A program made the translations under genes and the position numbers. A stretch of 36,938 nucleotides of DNA, from assembly GCA_018823905.1 (NCBI GenBank), contig JAHJHL010000189.1, positions 1 to 36,938 of the forward strand, in the 5' to 3' direction. The first letter of the stretch is position 1. Each line of letters opens with the position of its first letter. The stretch comes from Alphaproteobacteria bacterium (GTDB lineage: Bacteria; Pseudomonadota; Alphaproteobacteria; Sphingomonadales; Sphingomonadaceae). The notes under the pieces are model-generated. The model searched no databases and was not told the origin of the DNA. It was given only the letters and a program-made list of their open reading frames with translations. Below are positions 8,331 to 16,848 of the stretch, in pieces.

Positions 8331-8360
8331 TTGACGTCAGATTCTGATGCGGCATGTAAT
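8331..8360 (+). promoter_or_regulatory. Candidate promoter for the HNH gene
   Basis: TTGACG (8331-8336) and TGTAAT (8355-8360) are separated by 18 bases in the space between gluQRS (minus) and the HNH gene (plus), about 67 bases before its start. They are a reasonable sigma-70-type pair, judged by eye only. Confidence 0.35.
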
Positions 8361-8426
8361 AGGCTTGTCACTTGAGGAAGGCAGTGGCGCGCCATCTGAT
8401 CAGCAATGGGGGCAGCGTATCTAGCC

Positions 8427-8993
8427 ATGTTCCATCCCGATCTTGCCCGGCACCCCGATAGCTGCCCGGCGCTCGTTCTCAACGCCGACTACACACCGCT
8501 CAGCTATTATCCCCTGAGCCTGTGGCCGTGGCAGACCGCGGTCAAGGCGGTTTTCCTCGACCGCGTCACCATCGTCGAAAATTACGAACGCGAGATTCAT
8601 TCGCCGACGCGGACGATGCCGATCCCCAGCGTGATCGCGCTGCGCCAATATGTGAAACCGTCGCAGCACCCGGCGTTCACCCGTTTCAACCTGTTCCTGC
8701 GCGACCGTTTTTCGTGCCAATATTGCGGGTCGGGCAAGGACCTGACCTTTGACCATGTCGTGCCGCGGCGGCTGGGCGGGCGGACGACGTGGGAAAATGT
8801 CACGACCGCCTGCGCGCCGTGCAATTTGAAAAAGGGCGGGCGAACGCCGCAGCAGGCGCGGATGCCGATCTATCGCCAGCCGTGGCGCCCGACGAGCTGG
8901 CAGTTGCAGGACAATGGCCGCGCGTTCCCGCCGGGATATCTGCACACGAGCTGGATCGACTGGCTGTATTGGGATGTCGAACTGGAAGGCTGA
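8427..8993 (+). CDS. HNH endonuclease family protein
   Basis: A 188-aa protein starting MFHPDLARHPDSCPALVLNA, a start shared by this widespread alphaproteobacterial HNH family. An in-frame ATG at 8406 has no better ribosome site. The HNH core is in the middle: FSCQYCGSGKDLTFDHVVPR, then GGRTTWENVTTACAPCNLKKG. Both CxxC zinc pairs, the DHV histidine and the asparagine of WEN are intact. The nucleic-acid substrate and biological role of the family are not established. It is a single-gene unit, so nothing in the context suggests restriction or a mobile element. Confidence 0.85.
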   Translation: MFHPDLARHPDSCPALVLNADYTPLSYYPLSLWPWQTAVKAVFLDRVTIVENYEREIHSPTRTMPIPSVIALRQYVKPSQHPAFTRFNLFLRDRFSCQYCGSGKDLTFDHVVPRRLGGRTTWENVTTACAPCNLKKGGRTPQQARMPIYRQPWRPTSWQLQDNGRAFPPGYLHTSWIDWLYWDVELEG

Positions 8994-9071
8994 CCGACGG
9001 ACAACAAAGCGGACAGACAGGGTTCATCGCGGCGGCGCTAACGGGCAGCCAGCCAGAACAGGAGAACAATC

Positions 9072-9494
9072 ATGGTCCGTATCGCCCGCGCCCTTGCGCT
9101 CAGCCTCGCCACCCTGCCGCTCGCCGCGTGCGCGACGCTGGGACCGTCCGAACAGCCGGTGTCGGTGACCGGCCAGATCACCTATCGCGAGCGCATGGCG
9201 TTGCCGCCGACGGCGCAGATCGAAATCCAGCTGAGCGATGTCAGCCTGATGGATGCCCCGTCGCGCACCATCGCCCAGCAGAGCTTCACTGCCGACGGCC
9301 GCCAAGTACCTTTTGCCTTTTCGCTGACCGTCGACCAGCGTCCGCTCGATCCGCGGCACAGCTATGCGGTGTCGGCGCGCATCACCGACGCGTCGGGGCG
9401 GCTGATGTTCATCACCGACACGCGCAACAGCGTGACGTTCGATGGCCGGAGCCGGATCGATATGGGGACGTTGGTCCTGATAAAAACCGGCTGA
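9072..9494 (+). CDS. YbaY-like lipoprotein (YscW domain)
   Basis: A 140-aa lipoprotein with a signal peptide ending in the lipobox LPLAAC (Cys20). The mature part has the pattern VTGQITYRERMALPPTAQIE, LSDVSL, then FAFSLTVD...LDPRHSYAVSARI and FITDTRNSV. This is the YbaY/YscW-type beta-sandwich often annotated as type III secretion lipoprotein chaperone; no secretion genes are nearby, so that name should not be read as function. It is likely an envelope lipoprotein of unknown role. AGGAGAA sits 5 bases before ATG 9072. Confidence 0.82.
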   Translation: MVRIARALALSLATLPLAACATLGPSEQPVSVTGQITYRERMALPPTAQIEIQLSDVSLMDAPSRTIAQQSFTADGRQVPFAFSLTVDQRPLDPRHSYAVSARITDASGRLMFITDTRNSVTFDGRSRIDMGTLVLIKTG

Positions 9495-9506
9495 TCCGCG
9501 CGCGGC

Positions 9507-10244
9507 TTATGTTGCGGCTGTTGCAAGCACCAAGGTGTTCATGCGCAGTACCTTCGCCGCGAGTCCCCGGTTCAGCGCCATATCGAAAGCGTTGCGGACC
9601 GGCGGCGACTGCGCCATCAGCCGCGTGAGACGCGTCATATCGAAGCGTGCATAGCGCACGCTGTTGGTCACGCGCACCGTCGCCGATGCGGCTTCACCCG
9701 TCAAATGACTGATTTCGCCCAAAAAGTCGCCCGCTCCGCAGGCGCCGACCATCCGGCCGCCATGTTCGATCATCGCAGCGCCCTCGGCGATGTAGAGCAG
9801 CGGCGGCGCCTTCTGTCCCTGTTGCATCAACACGGTGTCGGGCGCGGCATCCTGCCAATCGACGAGGCCCAACAGCTGTTTGCGATCCGCGCCATCGAGT
9901 CCGGCAAAAATATCGTCGATGAGACGCCCCTCCTCTGGCGACATCGGGCTCGCGCGCGAACGGTGAAGCAGCAACGCCAGCTGGGCGGCATTGGTGAGCG
10001 TAAAAATCGCTTCCCAGATGAAGCTGACCCGGTCTTCGGTCCGCAGGATGAAATAGAGCATGGCGGTCACACCGCTGAGCAGGGCGAAGATACGCAGCCA
10101 GCGCATGTTGGTCATCGAAATCGATGCAATCAGGAACAAATAGGTCAGATGACCAAAGACATTGTCGATGTTGGTCAAATCATACCAGATTGACTGCAGC
10201 ATATGATGGTCCCACCCCGCCACCGGGCTGTTAGTCCGCCCCAT
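9507..10244 (-). CDS. Membrane-anchored cyclic-nucleotide-binding-fold protein (Popeye-like architecture)
   Basis: A 245-aa protein. Three membrane helices (about 28-45, 50-68 and 75-93) precede a cytoplasmic cyclic-nucleotide-binding-type domain (about 108-235). The phosphate-binding cassette reads FLGEISHLTGEAASATVRV (174-192): the GE pair is present, but the arginine that normally holds the cyclic phosphate is Ala186. The three-helix-plus-cassette arrangement matches animal Popeye (POPDC) proteins and their bacterial relatives. Either ATG 10244 or ATG 10202 (after GGTGGGA) could be the start. It diverges from PEP carboxylase. A sensor role is inferred; ligand binding is uncertain because of the missing arginine. 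Confidence 0.75.
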   Translation of the reverse strand: MGRTNSPVAGWDHHMLQSIWYDLTNIDNVFGHLTYLFLIASISMTNMRWLRIFALLSGVTAMLYFILRTEDRVSFIWEAIFTLTNAAQLALLLHRSRASPMSPEEGRLIDDIFAGLDGADRKQLLGLVDWQDAAPDTVLMQQGQKAPPLLYIAEGAAMIEHGGRMVGACGAGDFLGEISHLTGEAASATVRVTNSVRYARFDMTRLTRLMAQSPPVRNAFDMALNRGLAAKVLRMNTLVLATAAT

Positions 10245-10378
10245 TGTCAGAGCCTATGCGCCCGATCACAGGATGCCAAGCGTTTCAGGCATTTAGCGCG
10301 GGCGGCGCGCCGGGGTGCCATAGCTATGCAGTTCGGGGCACCTTGACCCCGCGCCTTCGCAGGTGCAGCAATCACGCC

Positions 10379-13057
10379 ATGGGACCGCCGATCCAGATCT
10401 CGCAAAATCCTGACATCCGTTACCTCGGGCGGATCCTGGGTGATGTCATCCGCGCCTATGGCGGCGAAAAACTGTTTCGGCAGACCGAATATATCCGTTC
10501 GTCGAGTGTCGACCGGCACCGTGGGATTGCGGGGGCCGAGGCGATCGATCCGGGGCTCGATGCGCTGAGCCTTAACGACACGGTCGCGTTCGTGCGCGGG
10601 TTCATGCTGTTTTCGATGCTCGCCAATTTGGCCGAGGACCGCCAGGGGGTAGCGGCCGAGCCCGAGGCGACGGTCGCGGCGGCGATCGAGAAGCTGAAGG
10701 CCGACGGGATCGATAGCGACGCGATCGCGGCGCTGCTGAGCGCCTCGCTCGTTGCGCCGGTGCTGACCGCGCACCCGACCGAAGTGCGGCGCAAATCGAT
10801 GCTCGATCACAAGAACCGCATCGCCGAGCTGATGCTGCTGCGCGACAGCGGCGCCGACGAGACGCCCGAGGGCGACGTCGTCGAGGATGCGATCCGGCGG
10901 CAGATCGTGCTGCTGTGGCAGACGCGGCCGCTGCGCATGGAAAAATTGTTCGTCGCCGACGAGATCGACAATGCGCTGACCTATTTGCGCGACGTGTTCC
11001 TGCCCGTGGTGCCGAAGCTTTATGCGCGCTGGGAAGCCGAGCTAGGGCAGCGCCCCGCAAGTTTCCTGCGCGTCGGTAGCTGGATCGGCGGCGACCGCGA
11101 CGGCAATCCGTTCGTCACCGCCGAGACGATGGTCATGGCCACCGGCCGCAATGCCGCGGCGGTGCTGGGGCATTATATCGACGCGGTGCATGGGCTGGGC
11201 GCCGAATTGTCGGTGTCGGCGAGCCTGGCCGCGGTGCCCGACGCGGTCGAGGCGCTGGCCGAGGCGAGCGGCGACGGCGCGCCGAGCCGCCGCGACGAGC
11301 CCTATCGCCGGGCGCTGTCGGGCATTTATGCGCGGCTGTGTGCGACCTATACGCTGATTGTCGGCAAGGCGCCGCCGCGGCCTTCAGCGCTGAAGGGTGA
11401 AGCTTACGCGACCCCTGCCGATTTCCGCCGCGACCTTGTTACGATCGCCAATGGGCTGTCTTCGAACAGCCAGGGGCAGTTCGGCGGCATCGGTGCGCTC
11501 GGGCGGCTGATCTGCGCGGTCGAGGTGTTCGGGTTCCACCTCGCGACGCTCGACATGCGACAGAACAGCGCGGTGCACGAGCGCGTGCTCGCCGAGCTGC
11601 TTTCGGTTTCGGGCGTATGCGCCGACTATCTGGCGCTGGACGAGGAGGCGCGCGTCGCGCTGCTCACCGCCGAACTGCAAAGCGACCGGCCGCTCGCGGC
11701 GCCGTGGCACCAGTGGAGCGACGAGACCGCGGGCGAACTCGCGATCGTCCATGCCGCCGCCGACGTGCGCGCGCGGTTGGGCGGGCAAGCGATCTGCCAG
11801 TGGATCATCAGCATGGCGCAGACCCTGTCCGACCTGCTCGAGGTGCATGTGCTGGCGCGCGAAGCCGGATTGTGGCGCAGCGGCGAAGCGGCGGGACGAT
11901 CCAACCTGATGGTCGTGCCGCTGTTCGAAACGATCGCCGATCTCGACAAGGCGCCCGACATCATGCGGCGCTATTTCGCGATGCCCGAGATCGGGCCGCA
12001 GATCGGCGTGCGCGGGCATCAGGAAGTGATGATCGGCTATTCGGATTCGAACAAGGACGGCGGCTATCTGACCTCGACCTGGGGGCTGCATCAGGCGTCG
12101 CAGGCGCTGACCCCGGTGTTCGACGAGGCCGACACCGCGATGCAATTGTTCCACGGCCGCGGCGGCGCGGTCGGGCGCGGCGGCGGCAGCGCCTTTGCCG
12201 CGATCCGGGCCCAGCCCGCGGGCACGGTGCAGGGGCGCATCCGGATCACCGAACAGGGCGAAGTGATCGCGGCGAAATATGGCACCGCGGCGAGCGCGGC
12301 GACGAATCTGGAGGCGATGGTGTCGGCGAGCCTGCTCGCCAGCCTCGAGCCCGAAGCGCTGAGCGATACCGATGCGGCGCGCTTTACCGCGGCGATGGAT
12401 GCGGTGTCCGGCTGCGCCTTCGCCGCCTATCGCGGGCTGGTTTACGACACCCCGGCGTTCAAGGATTTCTTTCGCGCGATGACCCCGATCGCCGAGATCG
12501 CGACGCTAAAGATCGGGTCGCGGCCGTCGAGCCGCACCAAGAGCAGCGCGATCGAGGATTTGCGCGCGATCCCATGGGTGTTCAGCTGGGCGCAGGCACG
12601 CGCGATGCTGCCCGGCTGGTACGGGACGGGCGAGGGGTTTGCGGCGTTCGGCGACAAGGCGCTGCTGGCCGATATGGCGGCGGGCTGGCCGTTTTTTGCG
12701 GCGCTGCTCGGCAATATGGAGATGGTGCTCGCGAAATCCGACATGGGGATCGCGGCGCGCTATGCCGAGCTGGCGGGGCATATCGACGGGCATGACGCGA
12801 TCTTTGGCCGCATCCGCGACGGGTGGAACCGCGCGCATGACGGGTTGCTCGACATCACCGGCCAGACGCGGTTGCTGGAGAAGAACCCGGCGCTGGAGGC
12901 GTCGATCCGGTTGCGCCTGCCCTATATCGAGCCGCTGAACTTACTGCAGATCGAGCTGATGAAGCGGCATCGGGCGGGGGAAACCGACCCGCGGATTGCC
13001 GAGGGTATCCAGCTGACGATCAACGCGATCGCGACGGCGCTGCGGAATAGTGGGTAG
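10379..13057 (+). CDS. ppc: Phosphoenolpyruvate carboxylase
   Basis: An 892-aa protein, close to the usual 880-900. The frame is open from 10244, but the first 45 codons read unlike the family, so ATG 10379 (MGPPIQISQNPDIRYLGRIL) is chosen. TAHPTEVRRKS holds catalytic His132. GYSDSNKDGGYLTS and FHGRGGAVGRGGG carry the PEP-binding lysine and the mobile GRGG loop. The C-terminus LRNSG resembles the conserved end near the aspartate inhibitor site. It carboxylates PEP to oxaloacetate, an anaplerotic reaction in the cytosol. It is a single-gene unit, followed by a palindromic repeat. Confidence 0.96.
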   Translation: MGPPIQISQNPDIRYLGRILGDVIRAYGGEKLFRQTEYIRSSSVDRHRGIAGAEAIDPGLDALSLNDTVAFVRGFMLFSMLANLAEDRQGVAAEPEATVAAAIEKLKADGIDSDAIAALLSASLVAPVLTAHPTEVRRKSMLDHKNRIAELMLLRDSGADETPEGDVVEDAIRRQIVLLWQTRPLRMEKLFVADEIDNALTYLRDVFLPVVPKLYARWEAELGQRPASFLRVGSWIGGDRDGNPFVTAETMVMATGRNAAAVLGHYIDAVHGLGAELSVSASLAAVPDAVEALAEASGDGAPSRRDEPYRRALSGIYARLCATYTLIVGKAPPRPSALKGEAYATPADFRRDLVTIANGLSSNSQGQFGGIGALGRLICAVEVFGFHLATLDMRQNSAVHERVLAELLSVSGVCADYLALDEEARVALLTAELQSDRPLAAPWHQWSDETAGELAIVHAAADVRARLGGQAICQWIISMAQTLSDLLEVHVLAREAGLWRSGEAAGRSNLMVVPLFETIADLDKAPDIMRRYFAMPEIGPQIGVRGHQEVMIGYSDSNKDGGYLTSTWGLHQASQALTPVFDEADTAMQLFHGRGGAVGRGGGSAFAAIRAQPAGTVQGRIRITEQGEVIAAKYGTAASAATNLEAMVSASLLASLEPEALSDTDAARFTAAMDAVSGCAFAAYRGLVYDTPAFKDFFRAMTPIAEIATLKIGSRPSSRTKSSAIEDLRAIPWVFSWAQARAMLPGWYGTGEGFAAFGDKALLADMAAGWPFFAALLGNMEMVLAKSDMGIAARYAELAGHIDGHDAIFGRIRDGWNRAHDGLLDITGQTRLLEKNPALEASIRLRLPYIEPLNLLQIELMKRHRAGETDPRIAEGIQLTINAIATALRNSG

Positions 13058-13070
13058 CGAATAGCCAACC

Positions 13071-13167
13071 CGTCATTGCGAGCGAAGCGAAGCAATCTCT
13101 AGCCCTCTACGTAGCGCAAGGTCGATAGCTGGCGGTTGCCGCGTCGCTTCGCTCCTCGCAATGACGG
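13071..13167. repeat. Palindromic intergenic repeat (CGTCATTGCGAG type)
   Basis: CGTCATTGCGAGCGAAGCGA (from 13071) is mirrored by TCGCTTCGCTCCTCGCAATGACG ending near 13166. A second member lies at 32369-32464. The element fills the gap between the convergent ppc and lipoprotein genes. It is a known type of non-coding interspersed repeat found in many proteobacteria. Confidence 0.85.
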
Positions 13168-13179
13168 GGAAGGTGAAGG

Positions 13180-13698
13180 TCAGCGCTTCACAATCACCAC
13201 CTCACCCTTGGCGTTCGCGCCGTCGGGGGCGAAGTTGATGCGGAAATCGGCGCCGTCCTTGTCCTTGCCCGCCAGCGTGTCACCGGTGCGGGTGACCTTG
13301 ACGCCTTTCGTGGCGAATTCGCCCGCCATCCAGTCGGCGGCCTTGGTCGGCGCGGCGGGTGCGGTGAAGCCGAGTTTGACGGTCGCCTTGTCGGCGCCAT
13401 TCTTGTCGTTGGCGTCGACGTCGACCGTGGTCACCTTGCTGCCGGGGTAGAGTTTGACGCCATCGATGTCGAAATCGCTTTCGATGTCGAGGTCGACGAA
13501 ATCGGGGATGTCGATGTCGATCGACGCGCCTTCGCCGCCGATCTTGATATTGCCGCCGTCCTTGCCCGCCTTGATCTGGACCCCGCCATGCTCGTCGCCG
13601 GCGTTGATCGAGACTTCGGTGGCGTCGCCGGACTTTTTCTCCTCGGACCCGCAAGCGGCGAGGAGCATCATCGGGGGGATCAGAAACGCAAGGCGCAT
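13180..13698 (-). CDS. Hypothetical acidic lipoprotein
   Basis: A 172-aa lipoprotein: MRLAFLIPPMMLLAAC is a lipoprotein signal with Cys16. The start at 13698 is set by AAGGAGA 7 bases upstream. The mature protein has a short charged linker, a Gly/Asp-rich segment with alternating short strands (GGNIKIGGEGASIDIDIPDF, DLDIESDFDIDGVKLYPGS), and a basic C-terminal strand region. The alternating pattern suggests a beta-rich, possibly cation-binding fold. No family is recognised. It is isolated between repeats and the ribosomal protein terminator, and convergent with ppc. Confidence 0.7.
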   Translation of the reverse strand: MRLAFLIPPMMLLAACGSEEKKSGDATEVSINAGDEHGGVQIKAGKDGGNIKIGGEGASIDIDIPDFVDLDIESDFDIDGVKLYPGSKVTTVDVDANDKNGADKATVKLGFTAPAAPTKAADWMAGEFATKGVKVTRTGDTLAGKDKDGADFRINFAPDGANAKGEVVIVKR

Positions 13699-13822
13699 CG
13701 ATATTCTCCTTAGTGCATTATCGGAATAATACACCTTGGCGATTGGCGAGTCAAATTACTTGCTGTCGCCATGCCGGCCCCTGCGACGGGCTTAGGGCAG
13801 GCTTGATTCGGGAGCCGCAACG

Positions 13823-13850
13823 AAAAAGGGCGGCCCCGTCGGGACCGCCC
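13823..13850 (-). terminator. Rho-independent terminator of rpmI-rplT
   Basis: On the minus strand GGGCGGTCCC-GAC-GGGGCCGCCC forms a strong hairpin (13850-13828), followed by TTTTT (13827-13823), 28 bases after the rplT stop. Confidence 0.85.
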
Positions 13851-13878
13851 TTGTTTCTTGTCGCGAAGCTGAAAAGCG

Positions 13879-14244
13879 TCAGGCTGCCTTGGGCAGCGCC
13901 GCTTTCGCCTGTGCGATGATCGTCGTGAACACCGTCGCTTCATTCATCGCCAGGTCGGCCATGATTTTCCGGTCGAGATCGATCCCGGCCAGCTTCACGC
14001 CGTGCATGAACTGCGAATAGGTCAGGCCTTCGGCGCGAACCGCGGCGTTGATGCGCTGGATCCACAGGCCGCGGAAATTGCGCTTCTTAACCTTGCGGTC
14101 GCGATAGGCGTATTGGCCAGCCTTTTCGACCGCCTGCTTGGCGACGCGAATGGTGTTCTTGCGACGACCGTAATAGCCCTTCGCCTGTTCCAATACGCGT
14201 TTGTGCTTGGCGCGCGTGGTGACGCCGCGTTTGATGCGTGACAT
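13879..14244 (-). CDS. rplT: 50S ribosomal protein L20
   Basis: A 121-aa protein with the classic L20 sequence: [47 protein letters not shown], then [13 protein letters not shown]20 binds 23S rRNA early in 50S assembly. It follows rpmI after 13 bases. The unit ends at a terminator right after rplT, so pheS-pheT, which often follows in other bacteria, is not part of it. infC is also not directly upstream. Confidence 0.98.
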   Translation of the reverse strand: MSRIKRGVTTRAKHKRVLEQAKGYYGRRKNTIRVAKQAVEKAGQYAYRDRKVKKRNFRGLWIQRINAAVRAEGLTYSQFMHGVKLAGIDLDRKIMADLAMNEATVFTTIIAQAKAALPKAA

Positions 14245-14257
14245 GCCTTAGCGCTCC

Positions 14258-14461
14258 TTACTTCAGGCCGTAGGGCGCCCAGAGGCGCACATGGGCCACA
14301 TCCGAATCGCTCAGCACGCTGGTGCCGCGGTTGGTGCGGATATATTTGGAATTGTGCGAAATCAGGCGGTGACGCTTGCCGGCAACGCCGTGCTTCACTT
14401 TGCCCGAGGCGGTGAATTTGAAGCGTTTCTTCACACCGCTCTTGGTCTTCAATTTGGGCAT
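14258..14461 (-). CDS. rpmI: 50S ribosomal protein L35
   Basis: A 67-aa protein starting [20 protein letters not shown], the standard L35 start, with [12 protein letters not shown] in the middle. AAAGGAGA 4 bases before ATG 14461 fixes the start; the open frame continues upstream without support. It is co-transcribed with rplT. The C-terminus LWAPYGLK is slightly longer than in E. coli but normal for alphaproteobacteria. Confidence 0.97.
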   Translation of the reverse strand: MPKLKTKSGVKKRFKFTASGKVKHGVAGKRHRLISHNSKYIRTNRGTSVLSDSDVAHVRLWAPYGLK

Positions 14462-14537
14462 TTTGGTCTCCTTTGGAAGTCCGTTTGCGTATCGGCCTGG
14501 CAGCCCTTTCAGCCAGCCGACACAATCGGAAGCGGGG

Positions 14538-14566
14538 CGCTTAGGGGGATTCGCCTGCAAATGCAA
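14538..14566 (-). promoter_or_regulatory. Candidate promoter of rpmI-rplT
   Basis: On the minus strand TTGCAT (14566-14561) and TAAGCG (14543-14538) are spaced by 17 bases, giving a leader of about 70 bases to rpmI. The -10 match is weak; the call is by eye. Confidence 0.35.
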
Positions 14567-14619
14567 GCCTACCGAGCCGGGTCAGCGGAACCAAGGGTGT
14601 TCGCACTCGTTCACAGCGG

Positions 14620-16830
14620 ATGAACCTGCCCACCGGACAGATGGGCCATCCGCCCGCTGCGACCGCCGATCCCGGTAGCGGATCGCCCAATTCGCGCTGG
14701 TCCACCGTCCCTTCGACCGTCGCGCGCCGCATCTGGACCCCGCGCTGGCTGGAAAAGCGCCCACGCGCGATGCGAATCGCGGTGCGCACCGCCGCGATCA
14801 TCCTGCTGCTGCTGGCGATCATCTGGCTGATACTGTTCCTTACTAAGGGGCGCTTTCTGAAAGGGATGTTTGAAAGCGTCGCGTCGTCGCAGCTGGAACG
14901 ACGGGTCGCGATCGGCGGCGACTTCCAGCTCTATTTCGCGCCATTCAACGTCAAATTCTTCGCCGAAGACGTCCGCATTGCCAATCCCGAATGGGCGCAG
15001 GCAAAACAGTTTTTTACCGCGCGCAAGGTCGATACGCGGTTAGCCACGATGCCGCTGATTTTCGGCAAGCGCGTGATGACCTTTGCCGACATCGATCAGG
15101 CGCAGGTGGCGCTCGAATGGGATGCGCAGAACAAGCATAACAGCTGGACTTTCGGCGATCCCGATCGGCCGCCTGAGCCGCTGAACCTGCCGACGATCGA
15201 GCGCGCCGCGATCACCAAGAGCGGGCTGACGTACCGCGACCCGCGCTTGCGCCTGTTCGCCGATATCGATGTCGATACGGTGCGCTCGACCGGCAGCCGC
15301 ATCAATGAAGCGATCAGTTTCAACGGCCGCGGGACGATGCGCGCGCAGCCGTTCACGCTGACCGGGCGACTGTCGTCGCCCAACCAGACGGTCGCAGGCG
15401 GCAAGAACCGGCTGACGATGCGCGCGATCGGGCTCGGGAACACCGTCGATCTGGGCGGCACGCTGCCCGGCCCGACCGAATTGGTGGGCGCCGACCTGGC
15501 GCTGACCGCGCGCGGTGCGAACCTGTCGCGGCTGTTCGATTTTCTGGGGGTCGCGATCCCCGATACGCGGCGCTACCGCGCGACGTCGAAGCTTGGTTAT
15601 GATGGCACGGTCTGGAAATTCACCAGCCTGAAAGGCGTGTTCGGCGACAGCGACCTCGCGGGAACCTTCGCGGTGAGCATGCCCAAGGGGCGCGTCTATC
15701 TGGACGCCGACCTCACCACCCGGTCGCTCAATATCATCGATGCCGGGCCGTTCATCGGTTATGAGGTCGACCGGCTCGACCGGATGGGAACGGACGGGGT
15801 GATCAAGACCGTCGGCGGCCGCCCGCGCGTCCTGCCCGATTCGCCGCTCCGCGCTGACTCGCTCAAGGCGTTCGACGCCGATCTGCGTTACAGGGTTGCC
15901 CAGGTCCGCGCTGAGAGCTTTCCGATCAGCAATGTCGACCTGACGCTGTCGCTCAAGGGCGGGCTGATGGAGATGAAGCCGCTGACCTTCCTGCTCGCGG
16001 GCGGCAAGGTGGCGAGCGCCGTTTCGATCGATTCGCGGCCCGCGGTCGTGCGCACCGCCTATGACATCCGCCTGTCGCCGACGCGGCTTGGGACGTTGCT
16101 GGCGCGGTTCGGGGTGGCCGAATCGGGGACCACCGGCACCGTCAGCGGCCGAATCCAGATGGTCGGCCATGGCGACAGCCTGCGCCAGTCGCTCGCCAGT
16201 TCGAACGGCCGGATGGCGTTTGTCTTGCCGCGCGGCAGTTTCTGGACGCGCAACGTCCAGCTGGCCGAACTCGACGTCGGCACCTTTGTGCAGAAATTGT
16301 TCGAGGACAAATTGAAGAAGCCGGTCGAAATCAATTGCGGGGTGATCGCCTTCACCGTTCGCAACGGCGTTGGTGCCGCCGATCCGATCCTGATCGACAC
16401 GCAGAAAAATGTCATGGTCGGGCGCGGCGGCTTTTCGTTCCGCACCGAGGCGATCGATATGGCGGTGCGCGCCGATGGCAAGAAGTTCAGCCTGTTTTCG
16501 GGCCAGTCGCCGGTGAGCGTCGGCGGATATTTCGCGGCGCCGCGCATCGACCCGATCAGCGACCAGCTGATGGGCCGCGCGGGCGCCGGGCTGGGGCTGG
16601 CGCTGGTCGCAACCCCGGTCGCGGCGATCATCCCCTTCATCGATCCGGGCGATGCGAAATCGGCGCAATGCGGCCCGATCCTCGCCGGCGCGCGGGCCAG
16701 TGCGCAGCGCACGACGAAGGGGGACGTGCGCGACGATGTCGGCAAAGGCACGACGGCGAAGGGCGAGGACGGCAAACTGTCGAAGGACGAAGGCGGCAAG
16801 CAGCGCAAGAAGTTCCTCGGCATTTTCTGA
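14620..16830 (+). CDS. AsmA family envelope protein
   Basis: A 736-aa protein. A cytoplasmic N-terminal tail of about 50 residues is followed by one membrane helix (about 55-74, IILLLLAIIWLILFL), then a long periplasmic region. The features are those of AsmA: the domain opens with RRVAIGGDFQLYFAPFNVKFFAEDVRIANPEWA, and the C-terminal AsmA-like part includes SLRQSLASSNGRMAFVLPRG and LFEDKLKKPVEINCG. AsmA/TamB-like proteins are thought to carry lipids between the membranes. The C-terminus is Lys/Asp-rich. The start could instead be ATG 14770, just before the helix (MRIAVRTAA). Confidence 0.87.
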   Translation: MNLPTGQMGHPPAATADPGSGSPNSRWSTVPSTVARRIWTPRWLEKRPRAMRIAVRTAAIILLLLAIIWLILFLTKGRFLKGMFESVASSQLERRVAIGGDFQLYFAPFNVKFFAEDVRIANPEWAQAKQFFTARKVDTRLATMPLIFGKRVMTFADIDQAQVALEWDAQNKHNSWTFGDPDRPPEPLNLPTIERAAITKSGLTYRDPRLRLFADIDVDTVRSTGSRINEAISFNGRGTMRAQPFTLTGRLSSPNQTVAGGKNRLTMRAIGLGNTVDLGGTLPGPTELVGADLALTARGANLSRLFDFLGVAIPDTRRYRATSKLGYDGTVWKFTSLKGVFGDSDLAGTFAVSMPKGRVYLDADLTTRSLNIIDAGPFIGYEVDRLDRMGTDGVIKTVGGRPRVLPDSPLRADSLKAFDADLRYRVAQVRAESFPISNVDLTLSLKGGLMEMKPLTFLLAGGKVASAVSIDSRPAVVRTAYDIRLSPTRLGTLLARFGVAESGTTGTVSGRIQMVGHGDSLRQSLASSNGRMAFVLPRGSFWTRNVQLAELDVGTFVQKLFEDKLKKPVEINCGVIAFTVRNGVGAADPILIDTQKNVMVGRGGFSFRTEAIDMAVRADGKKFSLFSGQSPVSVGGYFAAPRIDPISDQLMGRAGAGLGLALVATPVAAIIPFIDPGDAKSAQCGPILAGARASAQRTTKGDVRDDVGKGTTAKGEDGKLSKDEGGKQRKKFLGIF

Positions 16831-16848
16831 TGCCGATGCCGCCGCGCG

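Noticed and set aside
9072..9494. Type III secretion chaperone
   Set aside because: The domain name suggests it, but no secretion genes are nearby and YbaY-like lipoproteins are widespread without such systems.
13071..13167. Possible CRISPR or transposon end
   Set aside because: There is one inverted pair, no evenly spaced direct repeats and no transposase; it is an ordinary interspersed palindrome.
15040..16668. A 542-codon open frame on the minus strand opposite the AsmA gene
   Set aside because: No ribosome site or family pattern; it mirrors the codons of a conserved protein on the plus strand.
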